64,000 nucleotides of DNA from Prauserella_A oleivorans (lineage in GTDB: Bacteria; Actinomycetota; Actinomycetes; Mycobacteriales; Pseudonocardiaceae): the NCBI RefSeq assembly GCF_042685745.1, contig NZ_JBHUNT010000001.1, positions 4,154,001 through 4,218,000 of the forward strand. Direction: 5' to 3'. The notes under the pieces are model-generated. The model had not been told where the DNA came from and ran no database searches. It saw nothing but the letters and a program-made list of their open reading frames with translations. Below, piece after piece: positions 42,737 to 51,619 of the stretch (positions within the stretch are counted from its first letter, which is position 1; every line of letters begins with the position of its first letter). The translations under genes were made by a program, and so were the position numbers.

Positions 42737-42856
42737 GGAGGAAGACTAACCGCGCGCAGTGCCTCCGCCGGGGTGGCGGTGGGCGACGGGCAGGCGGAGC
42801 GCGTCACCTCAGTCCGGGCGGAGCCCGCCGGCCCGGGCTCCCCACCTCCGGATCAA

Positions 42857-42900
42857 TGGTGCTATCTTTCGGCGCTAAACGTAGTACCTTTCGCGGTTCA
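42857..42900. promoter_or_regulatory. AT-rich control region before gntK
   Basis: The AT-richest patch in the divergent gap has related elements CTATCTTTCGG and GTACCTTTCGC about 24 bases apart, and TAGTACC, which recalls the AGTACC core reported for Corynebacterium GntR1/2 sites. It is a good candidate for the operator/promoter, though unproven. Confidence 0.4.
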
Positions 42901-42913
42901 ACGAGGAGCGCCC

Positions 42914-43426
42914 ATGCCGACCACGTGTCTGGTGGTGATGGGGGTGTCGGGCTCGGGCAAGACCACGATCGCCGGTCTACTCGCCCGTGAACTCGGCTGG
43001 CCCATGGCCGAAGCCGACGAGTTCCACCCTCCCGCCAACATCGCCAAGATGTCCGCGGGAACCCCGCTCACCGACGCCGACCGGACGCCGTGGCTGCGCG
43101 CGATCCGCGACTGGATCAGCGAACGCGGCGCCGCCGGCGAGAACGCGGTCGTCACGTGTTCCGCGCTCAAACGGTCCTACCGCGACATCCTGCGGGAGGC
43201 GGACGCACGCGTGCGGTTCGTCTTCCTCGACGGCGGCACCGACACCGTGGGCAGCAGGCTCGCGACGCGGTCCGGCCACTTCATGCCGCCGGCTCTGCTC
43301 GGCTCCCAGTACGCCGATCTCGAACCGCTCGGCGACGACGAGGACGGCGTGACCGTCGACGTCACCCGCCCGCCCGAGGAGGTCACCGCCACGGCGCTGA
43401 TCCGCCTCGACCTCACCCCGCACTGA
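42914..43426 (+). CDS. gntK: Gluconokinase
   Basis: A 170-residue P-loop sugar-acid kinase that makes 6-phosphogluconate. Walker A GVSGSGKTTIA, the substrate-site segment ADEFHPPANIAKMSAGTPLTDADRTPWL (in two parts around residue 40) and VTCSALKRSYRD are all present. ATG preceded by GAGGAG. First gene of a two-gene unit with the GntP permease after 35 bases. Sizes and motifs are typical. Confidence 0.93.
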   Translation: MPTTCLVVMGVSGSGKTTIAGLLARELGWPMAEADEFHPPANIAKMSAGTPLTDADRTPWLRAIRDWISERGAAGENAVVTCSALKRSYRDILREADARVRFVFLDGGTDTVGSRLATRSGHFMPPALLGSQYADLEPLGDDEDGVTVDVTRPPEEVTATALIRLDLTPH

Positions 43427-43461
43427 CCCGGTCCCCGGCCGAAGCAACGGAGCTCTCCCCC

Positions 43462-44850
43462 ATGAACACCGACGAGTGGACCCAGACCCTCGGCGCCGGG
43501 CCGCTACTCGGCATCGCCGCGGCGGCCGTCGCCGTGCTGCTGGTGCTCATCATCGTCCTGCGGATCCACGCCTTCCTCGCGCTCGTGACCGTCAGCGCCG
43601 CCACGGCCTTCGCCACGGGCATCCCAGCGGACAGCATCGTCGACACGCTCACCGACGGCTTCGGCTCGACCCTCGCCGACGTCGCCCTGCTCGTGGGGCT
43701 CGGCGCGATGCTCGGCAGGCTGGTGGAGGTCAGCGGCGGGGCACAGGCCCTCACGGACTCGCTGATCCGGCGCTTCGGCGAGCGGCGCGCACCCCTTGCG
43801 CTCGGCATCGCTTCCCTCATCTTCGGGTTTCCGATCTTCTTCGACGCCGGGCTCGTCGTGATGTTGCCCATCGTGTTCTCCGTCGCGCGCAGGCTCGGTG
43901 GCGGAGTTCTGCGGTACGGCCTGCCGGCGGCGGGGGCCTTCTCCGTCATGCACGTCTACGTGCCGCCGCATCCGGGTCCCGTGGCCGCGAGCGGGCTGCT
44001 CGGCGCCGAGGTGGGCCTGGTGATCGCGCTCGGCCTGCTGGTGGCCCTCCCGACGTGGTTTCTGACGAGCTACCTGTTCGGCGTGTGGGCGGGCAGGCGG
44101 ATCGTGCTTCCGGTGCCCGACCTGCTCACCGGCGGCCCGCAGGACGACGACGCGAACGGGAACCCGCCCCGGCCCGGCACGGTGGTGGCCCTGCTCCTGC
44201 TGCCCCTGGTGATGATCTTCGCCGACACGGGACTGAACACCGCGGGCTCCGCGGGATGGGTGGACGAGAACGCCGGCTGGTTCCAGCTCGCGCGGGCGCT
44301 CGGCTCGACACCGATCGCGCTCCTGGTGACGGTGTTCGTCGCGCTGTACGTGCTGGGCACCCGGCGTGGCCGGGGCAAGGACATGCTGGAGAAGCTCGTC
44401 GACTCCGCACTCGGGCCGGTGTGCTCGATCATCCTCATCACCGGTGCCGGCGGGATGTTCGGTGGCGTGCTGCGCGCCGGCGGGATCGGTGACGCGCTCT
44501 CCGGCGCCATGTCGGGCATCGGCCTGCCGGTGATCGTGGCCGCCTACCTCATCGCCACCGTGCTGCGGGTCGCACAGGGGTCGGCGACCGTGGCGCTGAC
44601 CACCGCGGCGGGGCTCGTCCAGCCGCTCGTGCTCGATGCCGGGTTCAACGCCGTCGAGCTCGCCGCCCTCGTGCTCGCCCTGGCCGCCGGATCGGTGACG
44701 GCGGGCCACGTCAACGACTCCGGATTCTGGCTCGTCGGCCGGTTCTTCGCCATGGACGTGCCGACGACGTTGCGCACGTGGACGGTCATGCAGACCACCA
44801 TCGGGCTGGTCGGCTTCGCGCTGTCGGCCGTGGTGTTCGCGATCGCCTGA
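43462..44850 (+). CDS. gntP: Gluconate:H+ symporter, GntP family
   Basis: A 462-residue permease with about 12-14 helices. GntP marks include DGFGSTLADVALLVGLGAML, FGFPIFFDAGLVVMLP and HVYVPPHPGPVAASG (central loop with the conserved PPHPG), then RVAQGSATVALTTAAG and AGHVNDSGFWL. It imports gluconate for the kinase gene just upstream. No signs of truncation. Confidence 0.93.
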   Translation: MNTDEWTQTLGAGPLLGIAAAAVAVLLVLIIVLRIHAFLALVTVSAATAFATGIPADSIVDTLTDGFGSTLADVALLVGLGAMLGRLVEVSGGAQALTDSLIRRFGERRAPLALGIASLIFGFPIFFDAGLVVMLPIVFSVARRLGGGVLRYGLPAAGAFSVMHVYVPPHPGPVAASGLLGAEVGLVIALGLLVALPTWFLTSYLFGVWAGRRIVLPVPDLLTGGPQDDDANGNPPRPGTVVALLLLPLVMIFADTGLNTAGSAGWVDENAGWFQLARALGSTPIALLVTVFVALYVLGTRRGRGKDMLEKLVDSALGPVCSIILITGAGGMFGGVLRAGGIGDALSGAMSGIGLPVIVAAYLIATVLRVAQGSATVALTTAAGLVQPLVLDAGFNAVELAALVLALAAGSVTAGHVNDSGFWLVGRFFAMDVPTTLRTWTVMQTTIGLVGFALSAVVFAIA

Positions 44851-44851
44851 C

Positions 44852-46051
44852 TCAGCGGGTGAGCAGGGCCACGCACTCGACGTGGTGGGTCATCGGGAAA
44901 GCGTCGAACGCGCGGAGGCGGGCGAGCCGGTAGCCGTGCTCGGCGAACGTTGCGACGTCGCGGGCCAGCGCCGCCGGATCGCACGCCACGTACACGACCC
45001 GCTCCGGCACCGCGTCCACAACGGACGCCACGACGTCCCGGCCCGCGCCCTTGCGCGGCGGGTCGAGCACCACGACCTCCGCCTGCTCGTCCACACCGGA
45101 CAGAACGTGCTCGACGCGGCCGCACCGCCAGCGCACCTGCGGCAGATCGGCGAGGTTGGCCTCGCCGTCCCGGACGGCCCGGCGACCGGACTCCACCGCG
45201 AGCACCGACCCGGTGGGGCCCACCTGCTCGGCGAGCACGGAGGCGAAGAGCCCGACACCGGCGTAGAGGTCCCACACCCGGGCGCCCGGTGACGCCGCGG
45301 CCCACTCCCCCACCACGGACGCGAACGTGTCGGCCGCGGCCGGGTGCACCTGCCAGAAGCCGTGCGCGGCAAGCCGCCACGTCCGGCCGGCGGCGCGCTC
45401 GACGGCGATCCCGCCGGTGAGCTGCTTCGGCCTGCCCGCGCGGCCGTGGGCGGCGGGGCGCAGCTCCGCCGTGTGCACCCGGCCCGTGGCGTCCTCGGTC
45501 ACCTCGATCTCGGTGCCCGGCCGCGCGCGCCGGGACAGGCCCGTCTTTGCCGCGTCCTGCAGCGTGATCGGGCAGTCCTCCAGCGGGACCACCCGGTGAC
45601 TGCGGTGCGCCCGCAGGCCCGGCCTGCCGTCCGGCCCGGTCACGAACCGCACGCGAGTACGCCAGCGCAGCAGCGAACCGGGGAGCTCCTCGACCTCGAC
45701 CGGCCAGTCCAGCCCGGCAAGGCGGCGCAGCTGCTCGCCCACCACGCTCGCCTTCAGCCTGCGCTGGGCGGCGCCGTCGGCGTGCTGCCAGTCGCAGCCG
45801 CCGCACAGGCCCGGCCGCGCCACCGGGCACGGCGGCTCGACCCGGTCGGCGGAGGGACGCAGGACGCGGATCGCGTCGGCCCGGCAGAACGACTTGCCGC
45901 GGTCCTCGGTCACCTCGGCGAGCACCCGCTCCCCCGGCAGGGTATGCCGCACGAACACCACCCGTCCGTCCACACGCGACACACAGTGCCCGCCGTGCGC
46001 GACTGGACCCACGTCCAGCTCCAGGGTCCGGCCGGTCCAGTCGGCGGTCAC
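44852..46051 (-). CDS. Class I SAM-dependent RNA methyltransferase with TRAM domain (TrmA/RlmD-like)
   Basis: A 399-residue RNA m5U methyltransferase-like protein. TRAM domain ~5-60 (LDVGPVAHGGHCVSRVDGR), an Fe-S-like cysteine cluster CPVARPGLCGGC (~75-86), SAM site VWDLYAGVGLFASVLAEQVG, and DPPRKGAGRDV with CDPAALARDVA holding the catalytic Cys. Target (23S rRNA or tRNA uridine) is not determined. GTG start overlaps the upstream permease stop by four bases. Confidence 0.9.
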   Translation of the reverse strand: MTADWTGRTLELDVGPVAHGGHCVSRVDGRVVFVRHTLPGERVLAEVTEDRGKSFCRADAIRVLRPSADRVEPPCPVARPGLCGGCDWQHADGAAQRRLKASVVGEQLRRLAGLDWPVEVEELPGSLLRWRTRVRFVTGPDGRPGLRAHRSHRVVPLEDCPITLQDAAKTGLSRRARPGTEIEVTEDATGRVHTAELRPAAHGRAGRPKQLTGGIAVERAAGRTWRLAAHGFWQVHPAAADTFASVVGEWAAASPGARVWDLYAGVGLFASVLAEQVGPTGSVLAVESGRRAVRDGEANLADLPQVRWRCGRVEHVLSGVDEQAEVVVLDPPRKGAGRDVVASVVDAVPERVVYVACDPAALARDVATFAEHGYRLARLRAFDAFPMTHHVECVALLTR

Positions 46052-48102
46052 CGCCCGGTCTCCTGCCGGTCACGGGCGGGACGGCCACCGTCCGGGTGCT
46101 GTCCGTCGGCGAACCCGCGGCGCACGTCGCCGACCACCGAGCGCGGCTGCGCGCGGTCCGCCCGCGTCGACGCCCGTTTCGACGACTCGAGCTGCCACGG
46201 CACGCTGGTCACCATCACCCGCGACTGGAACAGCAGGCGGGTCTTCAGCCGCAGCGCGCTCTGGTTGTGCAGCACCTGCTCCCACCAGCGGCCCACGACG
46301 TACTCGGGGATGAACACGGTGACGACGTTGCGCGGGTTGTCGCCCCGGACGCGCTTGACGTAGTCGAGCACCGGTCGCGTGATCTCGCGGTACGGCGACT
46401 CGACGACCTTCAGCGGCACGGAGAACTTGCGGCGGTTCCACTCGTCGACGAGCTTGCGGGTCTCGAGGTCGTCCACGTTCACGGTCACGGCCTCGAGCAC
46501 GTCCGGCCGGGTGGCCTTGGCGTAGGCAAGGGCCCGCAGGGTCGGCCGGTGCAGCTGCGAGATGAGCACGATCGCGTGGTTGCGCGCGGGCAGGGTGACC
46601 TGTTCGCCCTCCTCCTCCTTGAGCTCGTCGGCCACGCGGTCGTAGTGCTTGCGGATGCCACGCATGACCGCGTAGATCCCCGCCATCGCCACGATGGAGA
46701 TCCAGGCGCCCGCGAGGAATTTCGTCACCAGCACGACGACGAGGACCGACGCGGTCATGACGAGGCCAAACGTGTTGATCGCCTGCGACCGCCTCATCCG
46801 CCGCCGCTGCGCCGCGTCGGTCTCGTCGGCGAGTTTGCGGTTCCAGTGCCGGATCATGGCGCTCTGGCTCAGCACGAACGACACGAACACACCGACGATG
46901 TAGAGCTGGATGAGCTTGGTGACCTCGGCCTCGAACACGATGACGAGCAGCACCGCCAGGCCGGACAGGAACAGGATGCCGTTGCTGAAGGCGAGCCGGT
47001 CGCCACGGGTGTGGAGCTGCCGCGGCAGGAACCGGTCCTGCGCGAGGATCGAGCCGAGCACCGGGAAGCCGTTGAACGCCGTGTTGGCGGCGAGCACGAG
47101 GATGAGCCCGGTGAAGAAGATGACGTACCAGGTCGCGGGCGGGAATCCGGCGAACACCGCGCCGGCCAGCTGGGCGACGAGGGTCTTCTGCTCGTAGCCC
47201 TCCGGCGCGCCGATGAGCTGCCGCTCGGGGTCCTCGGCCATGATCGCGCCCGTGGTGTCGGCCAGGAAGATCAAGCCGAGGAACATCGTGATCGCGAGCA
47301 TGCCCATGAGCAGCAGCGTCGTCGCCGCGTTGCGGCCCTTGGGCTTGCGGAAGGCCGGCACGCCATTGGCGATCGCCTCGACCCCGGTCAGCGCCGCGCT
47401 GCCCGACGAGAAGGCCCGCAGGATCAGGAAGGCGAACGCCAGACCCGCGAGGTGGTGCTCCTCGGCGGCGAGTTCGAAACCCGCGCTCTCGGCACGCAGG
47501 TCGTCCCCGAGCCCGTAGGTCCGGAACGCGCCCCACACGATCATGCCCAGGATGCCGGCGACGAAGGCGTACGTCGGGATCGCGAACGCCGTGCCCGACT
47601 CGCGGACACCGCGCAGGTTCATGGCGGCCAGGAGCAGGATCGCCAGCACCGCGAACTGGACCTTGTGGGTCGCCACGAACGGGATGGCCGACCCGATGTT
47701 GGCCGCCGCGGCGGAGATCGACACGGCCACCGTGAGCACGTAGTCCACCAGCAGTGCGCTGCCCACGACCAGGCCCCAGCCCGGACCGTGGTTGACGCTC
47801 GCCACCTCGTAGTCGCCACCGCCGGAGGTGTAGGCCCGCACGTTCTGCCGGTACGAGGCCACCACGGCGATCATCACCAGCGCCACCACGAGGCCGATCC
47901 ACGGGCTGTAGACGTACGCCGAGGCCCCGGCGACCGACAGCACGAGCAGGATCTCCTCGGGCGCGTACGCCACGCTCGACATGGGGTCCGACGCGAACAC
48001 CGGCAGCGCGACCCGCTTGGGCAGCAACGTGTGCGTCAGCCGGTCGCTGCGGAAGGGACGGCCGAGCAGCAGCCGTTTCGTCGCGGTGGCGAACTTGGAC
48101 AC
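46048..48102 (-). CDS. KimA-like APC-superfamily permease with C-terminal cytoplasmic domain (probable K+ importer)
   Basis: A 684-residue transporter. The N-terminus (LPVFASDPMSSVAYAPEEIL) matches the KimA/YdaO pattern, followed by 12 helices. The soluble C-terminal third (~480-640) begins ARNHAIVLISQLHRPTLRAL and resembles the USP-like domain of KimA. Bacillus KimA is a high-affinity potassium importer. The gene faces two TrkA-type regulators across a 172-base gap, which supports a role in K+ uptake, but generic 'APC permease' remains possible. GTG start (VSKFATATKR). Confidence 0.8.
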   Translation of the reverse strand: MSKFATATKRLLLGRPFRSDRLTHTLLPKRVALPVFASDPMSSVAYAPEEILLVLSVAGASAYVYSPWIGLVVALVMIAVVASYRQNVRAYTSGGGDYEVASVNHGPGWGLVVGSALLVDYVLTVAVSISAAAANIGSAIPFVATHKVQFAVLAILLLAAMNLRGVRESGTAFAIPTYAFVAGILGMIVWGAFRTYGLGDDLRAESAGFELAAEEHHLAGLAFAFLILRAFSSGSAALTGVEAIANGVPAFRKPKGRNAATTLLLMGMLAITMFLGLIFLADTTGAIMAEDPERQLIGAPEGYEQKTLVAQLAGAVFAGFPPATWYVIFFTGLILVLAANTAFNGFPVLGSILAQDRFLPRQLHTRGDRLAFSNGILFLSGLAVLLVIVFEAEVTKLIQLYIVGVFVSFVLSQSAMIRHWNRKLADETDAAQRRRMRRSQAINTFGLVMTASVLVVVLVTKFLAGAWISIVAMAGIYAVMRGIRKHYDRVADELKEEEGEQVTLPARNHAIVLISQLHRPTLRALAYAKATRPDVLEAVTVNVDDLETRKLVDEWNRRKFSVPLKVVESPYREITRPVLDYVKRVRGDNPRNVVTVFIPEYVVGRWWEQVLHNQSALRLKTRLLFQSRVMVTSVPWQLESSKRASTRADRAQPRSVVGDVRRGFADGQHPDGGRPARDRQETGR

Positions 48103-48274
48103 GACTGCAGCGTAATCGCCGCTATTCGCGGCCGGACCAGCGCGGGCGCCCTCCCGCGGACGCCGACCGGACCGGGCGGACGGCGGCCCCGCGAACGTGC
48201 GGCCCGGGCGCGGGGGCGGCCCGTCCCGGGGTAGGTTCTGCGCTGTCGCGACTACGCACAAGGAGGCACCCGAC

Positions 48275-48940
48275 GTGCACGTGGTGATCATGGGATGCGG
48301 CCGGGTCGGCGCGTCCCTGGCCGCTGCTCTCGAACGGCTCGGTCACGACGTCGCCGTGATCGACCGGGACCGGGAGGCGTTCCGGCGGCTCGGCGCCGGC
48401 TTCCACGGCCAGCAGGTGCTCGGCATGGGCTTCGACCGGCAGGTGCTGATCGAGGCGGGCATCGAGCGGGCCGGCGCGTTCGCCGCCGTCTCCAGCGGCG
48501 ACAACTCGAACATCATCTCCGCGCGCGTCGCTCGCGAGAATTTCGGCGTCGAGCACGTCGTGGCACGGATCTACGACCACAAGCGCGCCGCCGTCTACGA
48601 GCGGCTGGGCATCCCGACGGTCGCGACGGTCCCGTGGACCACCGACCGGTTCCTGCGCACGCTGCTGCCGGACGGCGTGGCCACGTCGTGGCGCGATCCC
48701 ACCGGCACGATGGCGCTGCTGCAGCTGCCGCTGCACGAGGACTGGGTGGGTCACAGCGTCCGGGAGCTGGAAGAGGCGACGGGTTCGAGGGTGGCGTTCG
48801 TGATGCGGTTCGGCACCGGGGTGCTGCCCGACTCCAAGACCGTGTTGCAGGCCGACGACGACGTGTACGTCGCCGCGCGCTCGGGCACCGTCGGTGACGT
48901 CACGGCGGTGGCCGCACGAGGCCCCGAGGAGGAGGACTGA
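48275..48940 (+). CDS. ceoB: TrkA-type potassium uptake protein, CeoB-like
   Basis: A 221-residue TrkA/KTN protein. Rossmann RCK domain VVIMGCGRVGASLAAALERL with GxGxxG and the acidic ribose-binding end VIDRDREAF, then a C-terminal TrkA_C-like domain with LHEDWVGHSVRELEEATG. Such proteins gate K+ transporters in response to nucleotides. AAGGAGG precedes the GTG. It overlaps the second TrkA gene by one base. Confidence 0.9.
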   Translation: MHVVIMGCGRVGASLAAALERLGHDVAVIDRDREAFRRLGAGFHGQQVLGMGFDRQVLIEAGIERAGAFAAVSSGDNSNIISARVARENFGVEHVVARIYDHKRAAVYERLGIPTVATVPWTTDRFLRTLLPDGVATSWRDPTGTMALLQLPLHEDWVGHSVRELEEATGSRVAFVMRFGTGVLPDSKTVLQADDDVYVAARSGTVGDVTAVAARGPEEED

Positions 48941-49596
48941 TGCGGGTCGCGATCGCGGGTGCGGGCGCGGTGGGCCGGTCGATCGCGGCCGAGCTCATCG
49001 AGGCGGGACACACGGTGATGCTCATCGAGCGCCAGTCCCGGCAGTTCACACCCGAAGTGGTGGAGCAGGCCGAGTGGGTGCTCGGCGACGCCTGCGAGGT
49101 GTCCACCCTCGAGCAGTCCGGCATCGAGCTGTGCGACGTCGTCATCGCCGCCACGGGCGACGACAAGGTGAACCTCGTGCTGTCGCTGCTGGCGAAGACG
49201 GAGTTCGCGGTGCGGCGCGTCGTGGCGCGGGTCAACAACCCCGCGAACGAGTGGTTGTTCAACGAGAGCTGGGGAGTGGACGTGGCCGTGTCCACCCCGC
49301 GGATGCTGGCGGCGATGGTCGAGGAGGCGGTGAGCGTCGGCGACCTGGTGCGGCTGATGACGTTCCGGCAGAGCCAGACGAACCTCGTGGAGCTCACGCT
49401 GCCCGCGGAGACGCCGCTGGCGGGCACCCCGGTGCAGGAACTCGAGCTGCCCCGCGACGCCGCGCTCGTGACGATCCTGCGCGGCGACCGGGTCATCGTG
49501 CCGCAGCCGGACGACTCGCTCGAGGGCGGTGACGAGCTGCTGTTCGTCGCGCCCGGAGAGGTGGAGCCGGAGATCCGGAAGGCGCTGGGCCGCTGA
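48940..49596 (+). CDS. ceoC: TrkA-type potassium uptake protein, CeoC-like
   Basis: A 218-residue second KTN protein: VAIAGAGAVGRSIAAELIEA, LIERQSRQF, a C-terminal RCK_C domain with LPAETPLAGTPVQEL and GDELLFVAPGEVE. CeoB and CeoC are paired in mycobacteria too. The two probably form a hetero-complex regulating the KimA-like permease or a channel elsewhere. Confidence 0.9.
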   Translation: MRVAIAGAGAVGRSIAAELIEAGHTVMLIERQSRQFTPEVVEQAEWVLGDACEVSTLEQSGIELCDVVIAATGDDKVNLVLSLLAKTEFAVRRVVARVNNPANEWLFNESWGVDVAVSTPRMLAAMVEEAVSVGDLVRLMTFRQSQTNLVELTLPAETPLAGTPVQELELPRDAALVTILRGDRVIVPQPDDSLEGGDELLFVAPGEVEPEIRKALGR

Positions 49597-49602
49597 GCCC
49601 GA

Positions 49603-50349
49603 TCAGGACTGCGAGGCGGGCGGCCGGCCGTACTTGAGCCGCAGCCGCTCCTCCAGCTCGGCCTCGGAGCGCTCCTCGGCCTCCCGCAGCGCCTTCAGCC
49701 GCCGGTCCGACCGGCGCACCGCCCACACGACGACGAGCAGCGCGAGGCCGTACAGCGGGTAGCCCATCGCGATCTTGGCGAACGCGAGCCAGCCCGTGTA
49801 ATCCTCGTCGTAGAGCCAGCGCTGGACGACGAACCGCGCCGCGAACACGGCCGCGAGGGCGAGCGTGGCGATGTCGTAGCCGAACCGGGACGGCTTGTCC
49901 TTGCGCCAGTCCATGCCGGTGCCGTTCAGCAGGTTCCACACGACACCGGCCAGCGGCCAGCGCACGAGCACCGACAGCGCCAGGACGGCGAAGTACACCA
50001 GGCTCGTCCAGATGCCGAACAGGAAGAAGCCCTTCGCCTCGCCTGTGCGGTAGGCGATGAACGCGGCGATCGCCACGCCGAGAAACCCCGAGATGGCCGG
50101 CTGCACCGGCTCCTTGCGCACGACCCGCACGATCGTGATCAGCACGGCGCTGCCGAGCGCGGTCCAGATGCCTGCGGCGAGGCCGAACAGCGAGTTCGCC
50201 AGCACGAAGACCACGACCGGGAGGCCCGAGTAGATCAGCCCGGACACGCCGCCCATCTGTTCGAGCAGAGTGGGCTGACGTTCGCCCTCCCCGGCAGCCG
50301 GCTTCTCGCTCTGGTCGGTCTGGTCACCGGTGCGGCGGGGCTCAGTCAC
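49603..50349 (-). CDS. DUF3159 family membrane protein
   Basis: A 248-residue actinobacterial membrane protein with six or so helices. A Gln/Glu-rich start (TEPRRTGDQTDQSEKPAAGE) is followed by TLLEQMGGVSGLIYSGLPVV, VRKEPVQPAISGFLGVAIAA, and a long charged C-terminal tail (LREAEERSEAELEERLRLKY). No activity is known for the family. It lies 11 bases after the OB-fold gene on the same strand, and this order is conserved in relatives. Confidence 0.85.
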   Translation of the reverse strand: MTEPRRTGDQTDQSEKPAAGEGERQPTLLEQMGGVSGLIYSGLPVVVFVLANSLFGLAAGIWTALGSAVLITIVRVVRKEPVQPAISGFLGVAIAAFIAYRTGEAKGFFLFGIWTSLVYFAVLALSVLVRWPLAGVVWNLLNGTGMDWRKDKPSRFGYDIATLALAAVFAARFVVQRWLYDEDYTGWLAFAKIAMGYPLYGLALLVVVWAVRRSDRRLKALREAEERSEAELEERLRLKYGRPPASQS

Positions 50350-50360
50350 GCGCTAACTCT

Positions 50361-50738
50361 CTAGGTCGGTTGCAGCAGTTCGTAATAGGGGTTGTACAGA
50401 ACCTTGCGGCCGTCGCGGTCGGCCATGCGGCCCCGGACCTTGATGATCCGGCCGGGTTCGATACCCGGGATCCGGCGCCGGCCCAGCCACACCAGTGTGA
50501 CCTCGTCGGTACCGTCGAACAACTCCGCCTCCAGAGTGGCGACGTCGCTCGCGGGACACAATTCAACACTCCGCAACCGTCCGAGGACGGTCACTTCCTC
50601 ACCCGAGTGGCAGTCGCACGCGCGCTGCGCGCCGCCTGCCTCTGATTTCTCGGAGAGGTCGTCGGCGTCCAACTGCTCGATGTCGCTGGTGAGCTTCCGT
50701 ACCAACCGGCTGAAATAGCCGCCGTCCTTGGCGGGCAT
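50361..50738 (-). CDS. OB-fold nucleic-acid-binding domain protein
   Basis: A 125-residue protein with a charged N-terminal part (LVRKLTSDIEQLDADDLSEK) and an OB-fold body: VTVLGRLRSVELCPASDVAT, ELFDGTDEVTLVWLGRRRIP, and GRIIKVRGRMADRDGRKVLY. A Cys/His patch (RACDCHSGEE) lies before it. Family members occur only in actinobacteria. Start ATG 50738 was chosen for the GGAG upstream; the frame extends further. Divergent from the hydrolase gene. Confidence 0.8.
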   Translation of the reverse strand: MPAKDGGYFSRLVRKLTSDIEQLDADDLSEKSEAGGAQRACDCHSGEEVTVLGRLRSVELCPASDVATLEAELFDGTDEVTLVWLGRRRIPGIEPGRIIKVRGRMADRDGRKVLYNPYYELLQPT

Positions 50739-50842
50739 AGCGCCTGCTCCTGTGCTCAAGGGCCCCCGACTGGATCAGGCCCGTCCTCGTTCAGAGTAGC
50801 TCCGTCGGAGCAAGGGAAACCGAGTTGCGCCAGGATCGCAAC

Positions 50843-51619
50843 GTGACCTCCGTTATGCCGACACCCACGGCTGTCGTTCTGCCCGGAACCGGATCGGATG
50901 AGGTGTTTGTCCGTTCTGTCTTCGCCGGCCCGCTGGGCGCGCTCGGGATCCCGCTGCTCGCGCCGCCACCGGCGCCGGGCGGCGCCGTGGTGGAGGGCGG
51001 TCTGACCGTGCTCGACGACCTCGCGCGCGAGGTCGGCACACCCCTGCTGGTCGGGGGCATCTCGCTCGGTGCGCACCTGGCCACCGAATGGGCGCTGCGC
51101 CACCCGGATCGGTGCGCGGGGGTGCTGGCCGCACTGCCGGGCTGGCACGGCGAGCCCGGGGACGCCCCGGCGGCCGTCGCCGCCCGCGCCTCGGCCGACC
51201 TGGTCGAGCGGGAAGGCCTCGACGGGGCGCTGGCCGCCGCGACCGCGGGAGTCGCACCGTGGCTGGCCGCGGAGCTCACCCGGGCATGGCGGCGGCACGG
51301 CGACGGGCTGGCCGACGGCCTGCGTGCCGCGGCCGCGCATCCGGCACCCGCACCGGCTTCCCTGCGCACGCTGGACGTGCCGGTAGGCATCGCGGCGTGC
51401 GTGGACGATCCGGTGCACCCCCTGGCCGTGGCGCGGGTGTGGGAGGGGGCGCTGCCACGCGTGCGGCTCGCCGAGACGACGCTCGCCGCGTTCGGCGCCG
51501 ACCGGGAGAGCCTCGGCCACGCCGCCGTGGACGCATGGCTGCGCGCGGGTCGGCGAAGCCCGGACGACACCGACGGCACCGGCGAGAGGGACCCCGCCGG
51601 GCGCGTCGCCCCGCGCTAG
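50843..51619 (+). CDS. Alpha/beta-hydrolase family protein
   Basis: A 258-residue hydrolase-like protein. The strand AVVLPGTGSDEVFVRSVFAG begins the fold, and the nucleophile elbow is VGGISLGAHLATEWAL (GxSxG). A His near the C-terminus (SLGHAAVDAWL) may complete the triad. Substrate unknown. It shares a divergent promoter with the OB-fold gene. Start could be GTG 50843 or ATG 50855. Its last four bases overlap the convergent DUF3710 gene. Confidence 0.75.
   Translation: MTSVMPTPTAVVLPGTGSDEVFVRSVFAGPLGALGIPLLAPPPAPGGAVVEGGLTVLDDLAREVGTPLLVGGISLGAHLATEWALRHPDRCAGVLAALPGWHGEPGDAPAAVAARASADLVEREGLDGALAAATAGVAPWLAAELTRAWRRHGDGLADGLRAAAAHPAPAPASLRTLDVPVGIAACVDDPVHPLAVARVWEGALPRVRLAETTLAAFGADRESLGHAAVDAWLRAGRRSPDDTDGTGERDPAGRVAPR

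Noticed and set aside
46096..48234. A 712-codon plus-strand frame opposite the KimA-like permease
   Set aside because: His/Arg/Glu-rich low-complexity translation, typical of the complement of membrane-protein genes.
48103..48274. c-di-AMP (ydaO) riboswitch between the KimA-like and ceoB genes
   Set aside because: The stretch is GC-rich with short repeats but lacks the recognisable ydaO core; not supported by eye.
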